Below are positions 33,312-44,600 of a stretch of DNA of 64,000 bases, piece after piece; position 1 is the first letter of the stretch; each line of letters opens with the position of its first letter. Source of the DNA: Tomocerus qinae (taxonomy: Eukaryota; Arthropoda; Collembola; Entomobryomorpha; Tomoceridae); NCBI GenBank assembly GCA_020055645.1, contig CM034546.1, positions 2,232,001 to 2,296,000 of the forward strand, given 5' to 3'. The position numbers and the translations under genes are program-made. The notes beneath the pieces were generated by a model. It was given only the letters and a program-made list of their open reading frames with translations. It did not search any database and was not told the origin of the DNA.

Positions 33312-36300
33312 CTAACTTGTGGGTCCAGATTTTGGGCAGTCATTATTCTTTAGTGGAGTTCCAAAGTTTCCTGTAATAGTGCACTTTTCGTTTTTGGCGG
33401 GTTCAATGCCTACAATATAAATAATGTCCTGGATAAGTATTAGAGAGTTGCACGGGCACAGGCAGCCCGTACGGGCAGCTGCCCGGCCCGTGCCCGTACG
33501 GGCACGGGCGGGAACGGGCACGTTAAACGGATTTTTCACGGGCATGTACGGGCACCGGGCTAGCTAAGTATGCTCACGGGCAGGTACGGGCGGGCACAGG
33601 CTAATCAAGGATACTCACGGACGGGCACGGGCGGGTATGAGTCAACCAAGGATTCTCACGGGCAGGCACGGGCCCATCAAAGATGTTCACGGGCGGGCAC
33701 GGGCTGCCCGCGGGCGCCCGTAAGTGCCCGTAACTTTATAATAACAATAACAGTACACAACACAACATGTACAATACAATAATGAATGTTCCGTCCGTGA
33801 AACATTATATTATTATAACACAGATATTAGTCTTCTATAATATAATCGCACTAATACCAATACCTGATCTGACTTTCTATTTTTGGTAGGAGAGCCTAGG
33901 AAACCTGCATATTACATAACCTAAAACTTAAAACCCCTCTCTCAAGTGTAGCGCAAGTGCTAGCTGTAACTCTTTTGGACATCGCCTCCTCCCATCAACT
34001 ATAAACGTTCCTTGAAAGCACGAAAGCGCATGCCCCTCCCTCTAAACAAACGAAATGAGTTGTTTCATATTATTATAACCGCCACCTATCGGTATTCTAT
34101 GATTATAACATCAGAACAATCTTTACTCTACATAAAGATAAAGTGGGGCATGCGCATGGGATTCTTTCACTATTCCTGAATAAATGTTTGTATCTACTAT
34201 GTCCGTAATATTTTGTAATTAATGAGTAAGGGTAATATTTTGTAATTAATGAGCAAGGACTAGGCTATCAATACTGAGTCCAATCAACGGTCTATGAAAT
34301 TCGGGCCAATGCGCAGTCGCTAGAAATTTACTGATTTCAACATTTTCTAGCACACTTTATGTGTGCTAGGATTCAACTAGTAATACAAATTCACATAAGA
34401 TGATTAATAGTGATTGATTAGAAATAATTAGCTAAAGAAGACAATCCGTTTTCCAAAATCCCGGAATCCTATTTTTCTGATTTTAAAGGGTAATATTCTG
34501 GGGTGGTTATTAAAAATGGAGTATTTTATTATTCCCTGTATTGGACACTACGAAATAGTTATTATTTTGGTTTAGGAATTTTTCCATTTGACCCGGAATT
34601 GTTTTTATTACTGTGATGGGGGGCCTGCTTAATTTCTCTTGAGTGCCCCTTAGCTGGGTTGGGTTCACTAGTATTACATAAAAATCTACTGCGCACTACA
34701 CACTACACACACAGTACGTATAGCGTATTATAAAGTTTTTATAAAGATCTTTTGCGGGCACGGGCACATGTTACAGAATTTTCACGGGCACGGGCGGGCA
34801 CGGGCACATGCTACAGAATTTTCACGGGCACGGGCGGGCACGGGCACATGCTACAGAATTTTCACGGGCACGGGCGGGCACGGGTACGGAACACAGATTT
34901 TTTGCGGCCACGGGCGGGAACGGGCCAATGTAGGATGACCACGGGCGGGCTCGGGCAGCCCTGGAAAAATCAGGATGCTCACGGGCGGGTTTGGGCGGCC
35001 ACGGGCTCCTTTGTTACGGGCACGGGCGGGCACGGGCACTAAATTGCCTGCCCGTGCAACTCTCTAATAAGTATGTTAATTAATAGTATGCACAATTTCT
35101 AAGTTTATCTTTTGAAATTGGAATCAGTATTGATTATCAACATAGATTATAATGTATCTCGATTGCAGAAATTATAACTTACATCCGTATCTCCTGGCAA
35201 TCATCAACAGATCTCCGTAACTTAAATAACTGTAGTTTTGATCATGTGTGATATCATACTGCCATCCATATGCACGTCGATTGCACTGAAATAAAAGATG
35301 CGTACCACATTCAAATGTATAGTCAATTTAATCACAATGATAGCTAGAAGTATAGATGAAGGAGAGCCTTACTCGATGTGTCATTGCAGGGTCACTTTCA
35401 TTTAATGAGAAAGCGTCCAGACTGTACTGCATTATGCTTTCATAATTGTACGGCACGTTATAATAAGTAGTATTGTACCCACCATCTCCGTCTTTGACAA
35501 AATTGTGCTGAAGATCTAAAATTAATAGGTCATGTTAAAATATATTTACACCGACAGCTACTTTGATACATATTACAGTTGAAAAACACCATAAAACATT
35601 TGTCTAACACAGCCGATGAATTTCAATTTTGAAAAGGCATGGAAAATTCAAATGTTTCAAGGATTTGGATTTTAGCAATTAATTTTGGTACAAAAATGGC
35701 ACTTGAATAATAAAACTAGAATTTCAGTTTCTTACCACATTCAACTTTATTAATGTCGACACAGATATATTTATCCCGATCGTTTCTTGTTTGTTCGTGG
35801 AAGAAGCCAAGAACATGGGTAAGTTCATGAACAACAGTTGCCGGGTCACAACCGTCGCCGAGATTTACTGACTAGAAGGTTAATAATAATTCCAACCAAA
35901 TTATTAATAAATACAATTGAAACTAATGACATGGCAATATATTTGTAATAGAAGCAAAAATTTTGAACATGTTGTATTTACAAGACAATTTTAGTCATTA
36001 ATTTACCTGACTCTCTCCAGCCCGAGTATCATAACCCACAATAGCATTGCATTGCGCGTTTCTTGGACTACGGTTTATTTGAGCATAATGTGTTCCTGAA
36101 TCATCATCACTAGCGAGTTCCGTAAATGTTAAGCACTGTACTTGTTTATTTCCTTGTTGTTTCTTTAGACACCTCTGTAAATCATCCATCCCACTTCTGG
36201 CTCTCGTTTTGAGCTGATCTATAAAGGATTAGGCATAATTCAATAACAAAACATTGGTTTAAGCTATTTAGGCAATAACATTTTAAAACTTCGTGTGGCA

Positions 36301-36826
36301 ACACTAATTGTAGACGACATAGGCTGGCCGAATAGTTGAGATTCCTTGTTAGCCAGTGGCTAAAATGGGCAGAAATGATAAATTCGGACTTTGTAAACAA
36401 AATCATTTTGATTTTCCACAATGTTTATCCATTTTGGCCACTAGCTATTTCAGCCTACTTCTAGCACTGAATATTTGCATGTTTTGATTAAATTACCTGG
36501 TGAGCCGTCCGCATATTTGTAGTATATTGTGTTATTAGGCCACACTAAGCTTTCAGCTTCGTTAAATCGATTTATTGCTCCTGCTCTGACATAATTTCGT
36601 CTGTTGACATAGTATATCATGTCAGATTCCACGATTTGTACATAATCAGATTCTGAAACAAATGGTAATGTACATTTTATATAAAACCAAAATATCATTG
36701 AGAAATAAAAATATAAAATTATAATTCCCTTTTACCTTCTGAACTGTCTTCATAGTAATCGACGCAAATCACAGTGGACAAGTGAATTTGTAAAAGTAGA
36801 ATAAGCGAAAAATTCACAAACTGCAT
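33312..36826 (-). CDS. Astacin-family zinc metalloprotease (M12A), secreted
   Basis: Seven exons fit in phase: 36736-36826, 36497-36652, 36007-36218, 35736-35871, 35373-35515, 35183-35285, 33312-33409; 312 aa. A signal peptide (MQFVNFSLILLLQIHLSTVI) is followed by a short pro-region, then RAGAINRF and SLVWPNNTIYYKY at the start of the protease fold. The zinc signature HELTHVLGFFHE and the Met-turn region YESIMQYS are both present, so the enzyme should be active. Cysteines sit at astacin-like spacing, and a short C-terminal tail (CTITGNF...NNDCPKSG) replaces the CUB/EGF domains of larger family members. Astacins cleave extracellular proteins in digestion, hatching or matrix remodelling. The last intron carries a 1.6-kb hAT element. 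Two broken relatives lie at 20211-21469 and about 43427-43680. Confidence 0.88.
33441..35066. mobile_element. Non-autonomous hAT element packed with GC-rich minisatellite
   Basis: Both ends carry the inverted repeat TAGAGAGTTGCACGGGCA, and the 8-bp duplication ATAAGTAT flanks it at 33433-33440 and 35067-35074. TIRs starting TAGAG plus an 8-bp duplication are hAT hallmarks. Inside each end is an array of CGGGCACGGGCGGGCA-type units, at 33450-33733 (mixed spacers) and about 34755-35050, where a unit of about 43 bp with CATGCTACAGAATTTTCA repeats three times. The middle is AT-rich with no transposase. It sits in the last intron of the astacin gene. Confidence 0.88.
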
Positions 36827-36956
36827 CTTGTCAGCTGTCTTCTCCTTTTCGGAGTACAAAAAAGTTATTAATTTTGAGATTACAGTTTTTAACAAATAAT
36901 TATGTACTACTTATTATTGTCGAGAAGTAAGTGATAAGATTTGCTTCAGCTCGTGG

Positions 36957-36964
36957 TTTATATA
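36957..36964 (-). promoter_or_regulatory. TATA box of the astacin gene
   Basis: TATATAAA on the minus strand, about 130 bp before the ATG at 36826; conserved in the truncated duplicate. Confidence 0.6.
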
Positions 36965-36969
36965 CAGGA

Positions 36970-38320
36970 ATCAAAAGGCCAAAGTGAATTAAAACTGGAG
37001 TATAAATAAACAATTTGTGGAGAAATTAAGGTCCTATGCAAATTTTTCTCTGATTTTCTTCAATTTATTTCAAGAACAGTGGAGTAGAAATATGCATAAT
37101 ATGTGGTAGACTGGGAGAGATATCAGCCTGAGAGTGATACCATGGCTCTGGGTTGCTAGGTAGAGAGGTAAATCTGTGTTTATAATTACCTGATAATTGC
37201 TAACATGTAATCAATTATAAGTAGTCTAATTCGTTTGGCTTTGAAATACTATTAAAATAGGTATTTTATTCAAAAGATATAATATATTACATAAAATTCA
37301 TTCATCAAGTTTAGCTTTTATTACAATATCTTATGAATATGATGTCCGATTATAATAACATTTCAAAACTAAGCTAATTATACTACTTTTAATTATCTAT
37401 CTAACTACTACGGTTTAGTAATTCTCATGTAATTATAATCACAGACACAGATATCCCTTTCAGTCTAGCGGCCAAGACCCATGATATCCCTCAGCGCCCA
37501 CCACATATACGTGTATTGACATACCAAGGTACTGTTATTTCTTTTACATTGATATAACTTTGCCAATTGTATTTATTGTAACATTTACTACATAAAAGAC
37601 TCAATTTTATTATAGATAATGTACATAACCTACCTAGTTTACTGTTGTTTTTACATCTCTATTAATTAATTTCTTTCAAGTGTATTATAACGGGATCTAT
37701 ATGCGAAACCGATGCATGTATGGAATTAATATTTTATTTTATAAAGGCTGTACGTCTGAAATTACCTTCTGGATATTAATAAAAATGTTGTGTGGTGAGT
37801 GACGGTAGAGGAGACGTCCTTACAATGGGAGGGAGTGAGGATGTTGAAATGGGAAGTTTATGTGGATAACGGATTATCAAGGCAACATTTAAAGAATATA
37901 TCTTGAGCAAAAATATGTTATAGTTAGTCTTCCTATAGTTTTCTGTTGTTATACTTGAATGATACAAACAATCTCATTGACACCCATCACCAATATGTCG
38001 AGTGTGCCGTAAATAAATTTGCTTTTTTTATGCTAAGAAGGTGAAAGATGAACTTGGAATAACTGGGCCACTACTCTGGATGATGTTTGGAAACTTTTAC
38101 AGGAGGAGTGAAACCAAATATCGCTTTAAAAAATTCGAAACATTATGTATAGCTGGTGGAAATAAAGATTGTTCTTAGTCAAAGAGATGCATATGGACAT
38201 CACAGTAAGTCGTCTTCAAATGTGCAGATAAAAAATAGGTATTTGATAGTCAAATAAACAAAGAAACAGGCCAGTCCATATATAGTCCATACTTTGCGGC
38301 CCCTACTTAAATACAAAAAC
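36970..38320. other. Gene-free interval
   Basis: No exon or repeat structure recognised; short ORFs only. It ends where the second minisatellite-bearing element begins. Confidence 0.4.
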
Positions 38321-39417
38321 CTACAGCAAGCCGTAACAGAAGCTCGCCTGAGTAAAGTTTACCGTGTACACATTTTGGTAGCGAAAAGTTACACAAAACC
38401 GAGCGTACGGATTTTGATCAAACTTTCAGAATTGAGTCTTTATATATGTATCTACGACATATTAAAAATTCAGACATTGATATTATAAGGAAACGAAGCT
38501 ATATCATTTCAAATATCAACATAAAATCAAAATTGATGATTGTTGACCACGAAAATCAATCGAAAATCAAAATTGATTAATGTTGATAATCAAAATCAAC
38601 CGAAAATCAAAATTGATTAATGTTGACAATCAAAATCAACCAAAAATCAAAGTACATTAATGTTGACTATAAAATCAACATAAAATCAAAGTACATTAAT
38701 GTTGACTATAAAATTCAACAGAAAATCAAAGTACAATAATGTTGACTATGAAAATCAACAGAAAATCAAAATTGATTAATGTTGATTAAGAAAATCAACA
38801 GAAAATCAAAGCACATTAATGTTGACTATGAAAATCAACAGAAAATCAAAGCACATTAATGTTTACTATGAAAATCATCAGATATTCAACTTTGATTGAT
38901 TATGAGTATTAAAATCAACAGAAATTTAAATTCGGTTAATAATGACTATTAAAATTAAAAAGAAATCGCAAAATGGATATTTGACTATCAATTTGAATAT
39001 AAATGCGAAATTGATTTATTTTTGTCCTATGATGTTTATTTTGCAGTTTTATTTACGTTATTATAAAATTTTAAATATGGTCGAAGCAGAGTTAAATATT
39101 TTATACTATCACGCTAACAATTAATAGGAAACACAATTGAAATTTTTATGGCCCATTTTCTGCTTTGACTATCAAATAAGGACAAAGTGAGCGCGCGGTA
39201 TCTCAGCAACTTATGGACCGATTTGAACCAAAATCAATAGGGTTCGTCACCAGTCCATAGGCATAGTTTATGCCAAATTTGGTCAATATCCATCATTGCT
39301 TTCGAAAGTTATCGTGGGTACGGACGGACGGACGTACGGACGTACGGACGGACGTACGGACGGACGTACGGACAGACTGTGCGGTTCTATAAGCTGCCTT
39401 ATTCAGGCGAGCTAAAA
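38321..39417 (+). mobile_element. Minisatellite-bearing element, copy 2, more complete
   Basis: The left end is CTACAGCAAGCCGTAACAGAAG then CTCGCCTGAGTAAAG. Near the right end, CTTATTCAGGCGAGC is the complement of that subterminal block. The interior holds about ten units of the ATGTTGACTAT-AAAATCAACAGAAAATCAAA type, then a conserved GGTATCTCAGCAAC-like stretch, then tandem GGACGGACGTAC. No ORF. It lies immediately upstream of the retrotransposon at 39.7 kb. Confidence 0.68.
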
Positions 39418-39689
39418 AGTCTGTAATATTAACGAGATGCATTCATAATCATAAGTTCAAAGTATTTTATTCTGGCCTTGGAGACAGTCGCACTAATATC
39501 TCTCTCTCCAATAAAATTAAAAAATTTCATGTTAATTTTGGGAAATATAATTTGATTAATACATCATTTTTTTCGTTACGACCTCCACTTTATCATGATG
39601 ATTGAAGTTTTCATTTATATTGTTGGACTTGGAGGATTTTTTGAATTTAATGATGTGAAATTGGAACTTTTTGTCTTGGATAGTCATGA

Positions 39690-42677
39690 GTGTATTCTCG
39701 TCAATATTGTCAAACTTTAAATAATTACTCCATGGATACTACAACATTAACTAACACTCTTTCTCAATGTGTTACTGGAAGTACTTGTTTAAAATGTGGT
39801 AAATCATGCAAGGGAACTAAAGGTCTGAAAATTCATGAATCAAAAGCTCATAAAGATGTCCACCTTGATAATATTCAGTCTAAATATGATGATGAGGAAA
39901 ATTTGACTACAAATACGAGTATTTGTTCACAGAATTGGTTTAATGAAAACGATGAACAAGCAAGTGATGTAAATTTATTTCAAGATGTTAATGACAAACT
40001 TCAAGAACTAAGTAATGAAGCGGAATACTTTAAGGAAAACTTTGATCCAGCCTTATGCGATGAATTAGTTAATCAGACTATTAATATTCTTAAAACAGCG
40101 AATTCATTGTTACCTGGCCCTAAACATCCGGCAACTAAATTTTATGAAGCTAGAAAACGGAGCTCCCAATTTCGTCAAAGAGAAGCAGGGTATGATAAGT
40201 CTTCTAATCCTATCCGTTCTTCAGCTCGGGCAAGAAAACGACGTCAAGAAACTTATAATCATCAATTGATGCAACATTTATATTATAATCAAAGGAAGAA
40301 GTGTGTGAGAAAACTGTTAAATGATAATACTAACAGTTGTAAAATACCTATGGATCTACTTTATCAATCCTTTGTTGAAAGATGGAGTACAAAAAATGAC
40401 AATGTCAGGGATTACTACCATACTGTTCCTACAGAATTACAGATAGAAATTTATGATGATTTTAGCTGCATCATAACAAAAGAGGAATTGGAAAAAGGGA
40501 TCTCTGGAATGAAAACTGACTCCTCTCCGGGTCCTGATGGTATTTACCCTAGATGTTTAAAGCTGACCAAATGTGCTGATATCCTATCTAAGATTGCTAC
40601 ATTTATGTTGATACATAACTATGTTCCTGCTGCATTAAAAGAAGCAAAAACTGTGTTAACATACAAACTCAAAGGGGATAAAAACTTACCGGAAAATTGG
40701 CGACGGATTTCAATATGTTCTGTAATACGACGTGTGATAGAAAAGGTGTTGGATGCTAAAATTCGTAAATGGATTAAATTTAATCCGAGACAAAAAGGCT
40801 TCATTCATGAACCTGGATGTCACATAAATACTTCAATACTAGAAGGATGTCTTCGCAAAGGAATGAAAATGAAATCATCTTTAGTAGTACTGTTTCTTGA
40901 TATTAAACAAGCTTATGACAATATTGGACATTTGCATGCTAAATTCTGTCTTGATGAAATACTTATGCCATCTGCTCTACGGAATCTTGCTTTGTCATTA
41001 CAGACTAACAATTTCACAAGATTAAATGTTAATAATTCTGCATCTGCACCCATTTTCTTTAAACGTGGATTTTTCCAGGGGTCTCCGTTATCGCCAGTAT
41101 TATTTAATGCGGCAATTGATTACGTGATAAATGAGTTATCTGAACCTGAGATTTCGTTGCAATATGGATTTTCATTGGATCGATCTTTGCCTAACTTGTC
41201 TGTTCTTAGCTTTGTTGATGATACTGCCCCAATTGCAGGATCAAGATCAGCAGCTCGTGAATTATTTACTATTGCACAAAATGCATTTTCTAGAACTGGA
41301 ATGACTATAAGTGAAAGTAAATCATCTGCAATTCATATAGAAAATGGAGAACTTTCGGATGTTGATCTTATTGTCTCTGATAATATTACAATTCATGCGA
41401 TTAATTCCAATGAAGTTGTGAAATATCTTGGTGTAAATTATCAACAAAGACAAATTTTCAATGAGTCTTTGGTACTTGGAAAAATTAAGTTGTCATTGGA
41501 TAAGCTTTTATCATCCCAAATGCTCTTCCCAGACCAAAAGTTGAATATTATCAATCAGTATCTTTGGCCGGTGATGGTTTATCCTTTGCAAACGTGCCCA
41601 CTGTTAAAATTGAAGAAATCTTTTCTTTGTGACTTAAATACTATGATTCGTAGTACTATTAAGTCTATCTTGGCTCTGCCTGACGACCTACCATCATCTA
41701 TGTTGTACTCCCCAAAGAAGTGGAAAGGTTTACAAATACCGAATGCTGAATGGGAAGCATATATCCAACATTATAATATTTGTGAAACATTATTGTCTCA
41801 AAAGGATCCTTATGTTTTAGTCAGTAGACAGCTTGACATTGAACAGAAAAAATGTCTTGAAAAACTTGACATCAAGAATGAAGATATTCTACTTACTAAA
41901 ATGAATATGAAGAAATCTTCTAATACTAAAACTTCTAAAATACTGCGTACAATTCTACGTGAAAGAGAGTTTGTTAAATGGTCTGAATTAAAATCTAAAG
42001 GAAGAGGAGTATCATTATTTAAACAGACTCCGTATGCTAACGAGTGGATTATATCTCGTAAAGGATTGACTTCATCGGAGTGGACATCTGCTTTAAAATT
42101 GACTGGAGGTGTAGCCGCTGTTAATTCTGTTCCAGGACGAAATTTTAACACTAACCGTTGCCGTTTTCCAACGTGTAATGAGATTGAAACTATTGGACAT
42201 GTGTTAGGATTTTGCCCGAAGACTGAATTGATGCGTAATAACCGACATCATACAGTAAGAGCTTTGATAGCTGAAGCTTTAAGGAAAAAAGAATTCCAAG
42301 TTTATGAAGAAGTCCATTGTCAATCTGATGCTGATTCAAATAGGAGAGTAGATATTTTTGCCAAAATGGGTAGCAAAGGATATATTATTGATCCAACTAT
42401 TAGAATAGAATCCCATGAAAACCAACCTGAAGAGGTTCATATTGAGAAGAAGAGTATTTATGAACCGTGTATTAATTACTTCAAATTACAATATGGTGTC
42501 AAAAATGTAGAAGTAATAGGATTGATGATTGGATCACGAAGTACAATACCCTCGTTCTTTGAAAATTTGGGAAGTGAAAAAGAATTTTCACTTCCCAAAG
42601 AGTTGACTGTTAACATTGTATTATCCGTGATTCGAAATTCTACTCAAATACTGCATTATCATTTGTTTTCACCTTGA
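39690..42677 (+). CDS. R2-type non-LTR retrotransposon polyprotein (RLE clade), intact
   Basis: One uninterrupted frame of 995 codons; the first ATG is at 39732. The N-terminal C2H2 finger (C33, C36, H49, H54) is DNA-binding. The reverse transcriptase spans about 270-620, with SSPGPDGIYPRCLK, LFLDIKQAYDN, GFFQGSPLSPVLFN and the catalytic FVDD at about 508. The C-terminal part has a CCHC-like knuckle (CRFPTCN...GHVLGFC, about 824) and a restriction-like endonuclease (RRVDIF...GYIIDPT, about 885-902). This is the order found in R2, NeSL and related site-prone elements, which nick the target and prime reverse transcription from it. No stops or frameshifts suggest recent activity. A perfect 15-bp stem hairpin lies at 42566-42599. 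The 3' UTR probably ends near 42840 at a TATATATA tract. Confidence 0.88.
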   Translation: MYSRQYCQTLNNYSMDTTTLTNTLSQCVTGSTCLKCGKSCKGTKGLKIHESKAHKDVHLDNIQSKYDDEENLTTNTSICSQNWFNENDEQASDVNLFQDVNDKLQELSNEAEYFKENFDPALCDELVNQTINILKTANSLLPGPKHPATKFYEARKRSSQFRQREAGYDKSSNPIRSSARARKRRQETYNHQLMQHLYYNQRKKCVRKLLNDNTNSCKIPMDLLYQSFVERWSTKNDNVRDYYHTVPTELQIEIYDDFSCIITKEELEKGISGMKTDSSPGPDGIYPRCLKLTKCADILSKIATFMLIHNYVPAALKEAKTVLTYKLKGDKNLPENWRRISICSVIRRVIEKVLDAKIRKWIKFNPRQKGFIHEPGCHINTSILEGCLRKGMKMKSSLVVLFLDIKQAYDNIGHLHAKFCLDEILMPSALRNLALSLQTNNFTRLNVNNSASAPIFFKRGFFQGSPLSPVLFNAAIDYVINELSEPEISLQYGFSLDRSLPNLSVLSFVDDTAPIAGSRSAARELFTIAQNAFSRTGMTISESKSSAIHIENGELSDVDLIVSDNITIHAINSNEVVKYLGVNYQQRQIFNESLVLGKIKLSLDKLLSSQMLFPDQKLNIINQYLWPVMVYPLQTCPLLKLKKSFLCDLNTMIRSTIKSILALPDDLPSSMLYSPKKWKGLQIPNAEWEAYIQHYNICETLLSQKDPYVLVSRQLDIEQKKCLEKLDIKNEDILLTKMNMKKSSNTKTSKILRTILREREFVKWSELKSKGRGVSLFKQTPYANEWIISRKGLTSSEWTSALKLTGGVAAVNSVPGRNFNTNRCRFPTCNEIETIGHVLGFCPKTELMRNNRHHTVRALIAEALRKKEFQVYEEVHCQSDADSNRRVDIFAKMGSKGYIIDPTIRIESHENQPEEVHIEKKSIYEPCINYFKLQYGVKNVEVIGLMIGSRSTIPSFFENLGSEKEFSLPKELTVNIVLSVIRNSTQILHYHLFSP
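42566..42599 (+). repeat. Perfect 15-bp stem-loop in the retrotransposon ORF
   Basis: TTTGGGAAGTGAAAA, loop AGAA, then the exact complement. It lies 78 bases before the end of the ORF. RNA structures near the 3' end are used by R2-like reverse transcriptases for template recognition, so a role in RNA recognition is possible. Confidence 0.6.
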
Positions 42678-42849
42678 TTGTATAAATATTATGAAACATA
42701 ATATGTCTATAATATTATGTAACTTACTCATAATATGAAATTTGTCTTCTTTTGTGTTAAAATGGTTAATATTACTTATTACTGTGTTCTTTGTGGCAAA
42801 CCTTAGTTGTAAGGTCAGTGGGAATAAAGGCCTTTATATATATCCTATC

Positions 42850-43426
42850 CATATTGGTTAGCAGTTCACAATAAAAATGATTTTTGCACAATCTAAATAT
42901 GCGAAATCAAAATCTAAATTCCATCCCAATCAATTTTTATGACATTATAACATTTAATAAGAAGATTATGACCACAGTCTTTAATTACTTCAACCATGAC
43001 ATTCAATATTTGAAAATCATGACTAACACTAGAAATTGGCCCAAGCATTTAATCAAAATATATTATTTAGAAATAGTTTAAAAAGGTTTGATTGTTGTTA
43101 TTCGCACTTTATTTTATTTATGAAAAGGATAGGAAATTCGAAATTCCCTTGTGGTATATCTTTTGCTATACTTGCTATCTGCATTTAGTAAATCATGTAA
43201 CGGTCATTATCAAATTTTTAAATTACATTTCAATTTTGGAAAGAAATGAATTCAAAATGTCGAAGTTAATTAAAATATAGACAATAATTGAGAATATTTA
43301 TACATTATTTTAACATAGATACTTGTAATTCCTCTCCATTATTTCATGTTAATTTCTAATTTCCCCAATTATCAATACACATTTTTTTTAATAAATGCAA
43401 ACTGCATATAACATTTACCTGATTGT
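42850..43426. other. Gene-free interval
   Basis: AT-rich; the ORFs at 42884-43081 and 43092-43280 show no motif or splice context. Nothing recognised. Confidence 0.35.
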
Positions 43427-43680
43427 TTTTGCCCGTACATCATAGCCAACAGTAGATGAGCCAGCTTCAAAATTACAGCTGCTGTAAATTATCGTATAAT
43501 TGTGGTGCAAAGGCAAATAATACTGTGTTGTTAGGCCATAACAAACTTTTAGCTTCGTTAAAGCGATTTAAAGCTCCTGCCCTATTATAACTTCTTCTGT
43601 TGACATAATATTCTGTTATTCTGTTGACATGTCGCCCTCCTTGATTTCTACGTAATCTCTGCATTACAAAAAATTGAATT
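43427..43680 (-). pseudogene. Astacin scrap
   Basis: Reading on the minus strand gives YYVNRRSYNRAGALNRFNEAKSLLWPNNTV (seen in two pieces), matching astacin exon 2, and shortly after it SSTVGYDVRA, matching the end of exon 3. The intron and most of exon 3 are deleted between them. No signal peptide exon, zinc site or other exon is present. It is closer to the truncated copy at 20-21.5 kb than to the intact gene. Confidence 0.75.
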
Positions 43681-43841
43681 TGAAATTGATTATTATCATA
43701 GTGCAACTGTATAAAACTATTCTGCATCTAATTATAAAATGGAAGGGTAGTAGTAATGGCCAGGGCAACACCAGGTATCTTTTTGTTGAGTCTACAGTAA
43801 TTTATTTCTATTATTTTGTGAGAGTAATATAATATCAGTAC

Positions 43842-44026
43842 CAGGGTTACGGTATCCGGATAGGGAGGTGTGGACAAATTGGATAAAATGGTTTTTGTCC
43901 ACTGTAAAAATTGATTTTATCCGCATAAAATTAATTTCATCCGGACACAATCTGGTTATGTCTAGTGGACGAAATGGTTTTGTCCAGTGGACAAACCCAA
44001 TTTTATCCGGACAAAACGCAACCCTG
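43842..44026. mobile_element. 185-bp hAT-like MITE
   Basis: Ends are CAGGGTTACG and CGCAACCCTG, typical hAT-like termini. Flanks ATCAGTAC and ATTAGTAC form an 8-bp duplication with one mismatch. The interior repeats TGGACAAA/TTTTGTCCA and TTATCCGG motifs in both orientations. Confidence 0.75.
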
Positions 44027-44600
44027 ATTAGTACTGTGTAAAATTGAATAAAATGCTTCAGTGTAAAATTAAACTTGACATTCAAGAAATATCTGTTTAT
44101 TAAATGCTACTATACAGCAGTGAACATTATTTCTCAAAAAAGTAAATTTATGGGATAAGAATAGGTGAGTACAGGTTCCATTATTTCCAATATATTTTTA
44201 ATTATTTTTGGACACTTAAATTCCAAATGTATAAGCTCCAATGTGATAATTACTGTAACTTCTATACATCACAGCAATATTATCACAGGGTAATACTTTT
44301 GAACAAAATTAATTATGATTTTGAGACTTATTTTGGTCTTTATATTCGGAAACAAGACTACTAACGGTACTGGTAGCGGAACTCCTGGTATTTCCCGGTC
44401 CCGGTACTGAAGACTCTAAATTATGTATATACCCGATGAAAAATAAGTAATATATTATCTAAATACAAAAAGGTACGTCAATATTAAAAATTAATACAGA
44501 CTCACATTTACTTACACAACCTTATCTGATGGAATTGAATGTGACGCAATAGCTAAAATCCATTAAACCAGCATAGCTCCAGAATAGCTCCAGCCTAAAT

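Noticed and set aside
33312-33545. 77-aa minus ORF extending into GC-rich repeat
   Set aside because: Only 33312-33409 is coding (last astacin exon); the rest is intron and hAT minisatellite read in frame.
34752-35042. Gly/Arg/His-rich ORFs on both strands
   Set aside because: They are translations of the CGGGCA minisatellite; the same low-complexity pattern appears in several frames.
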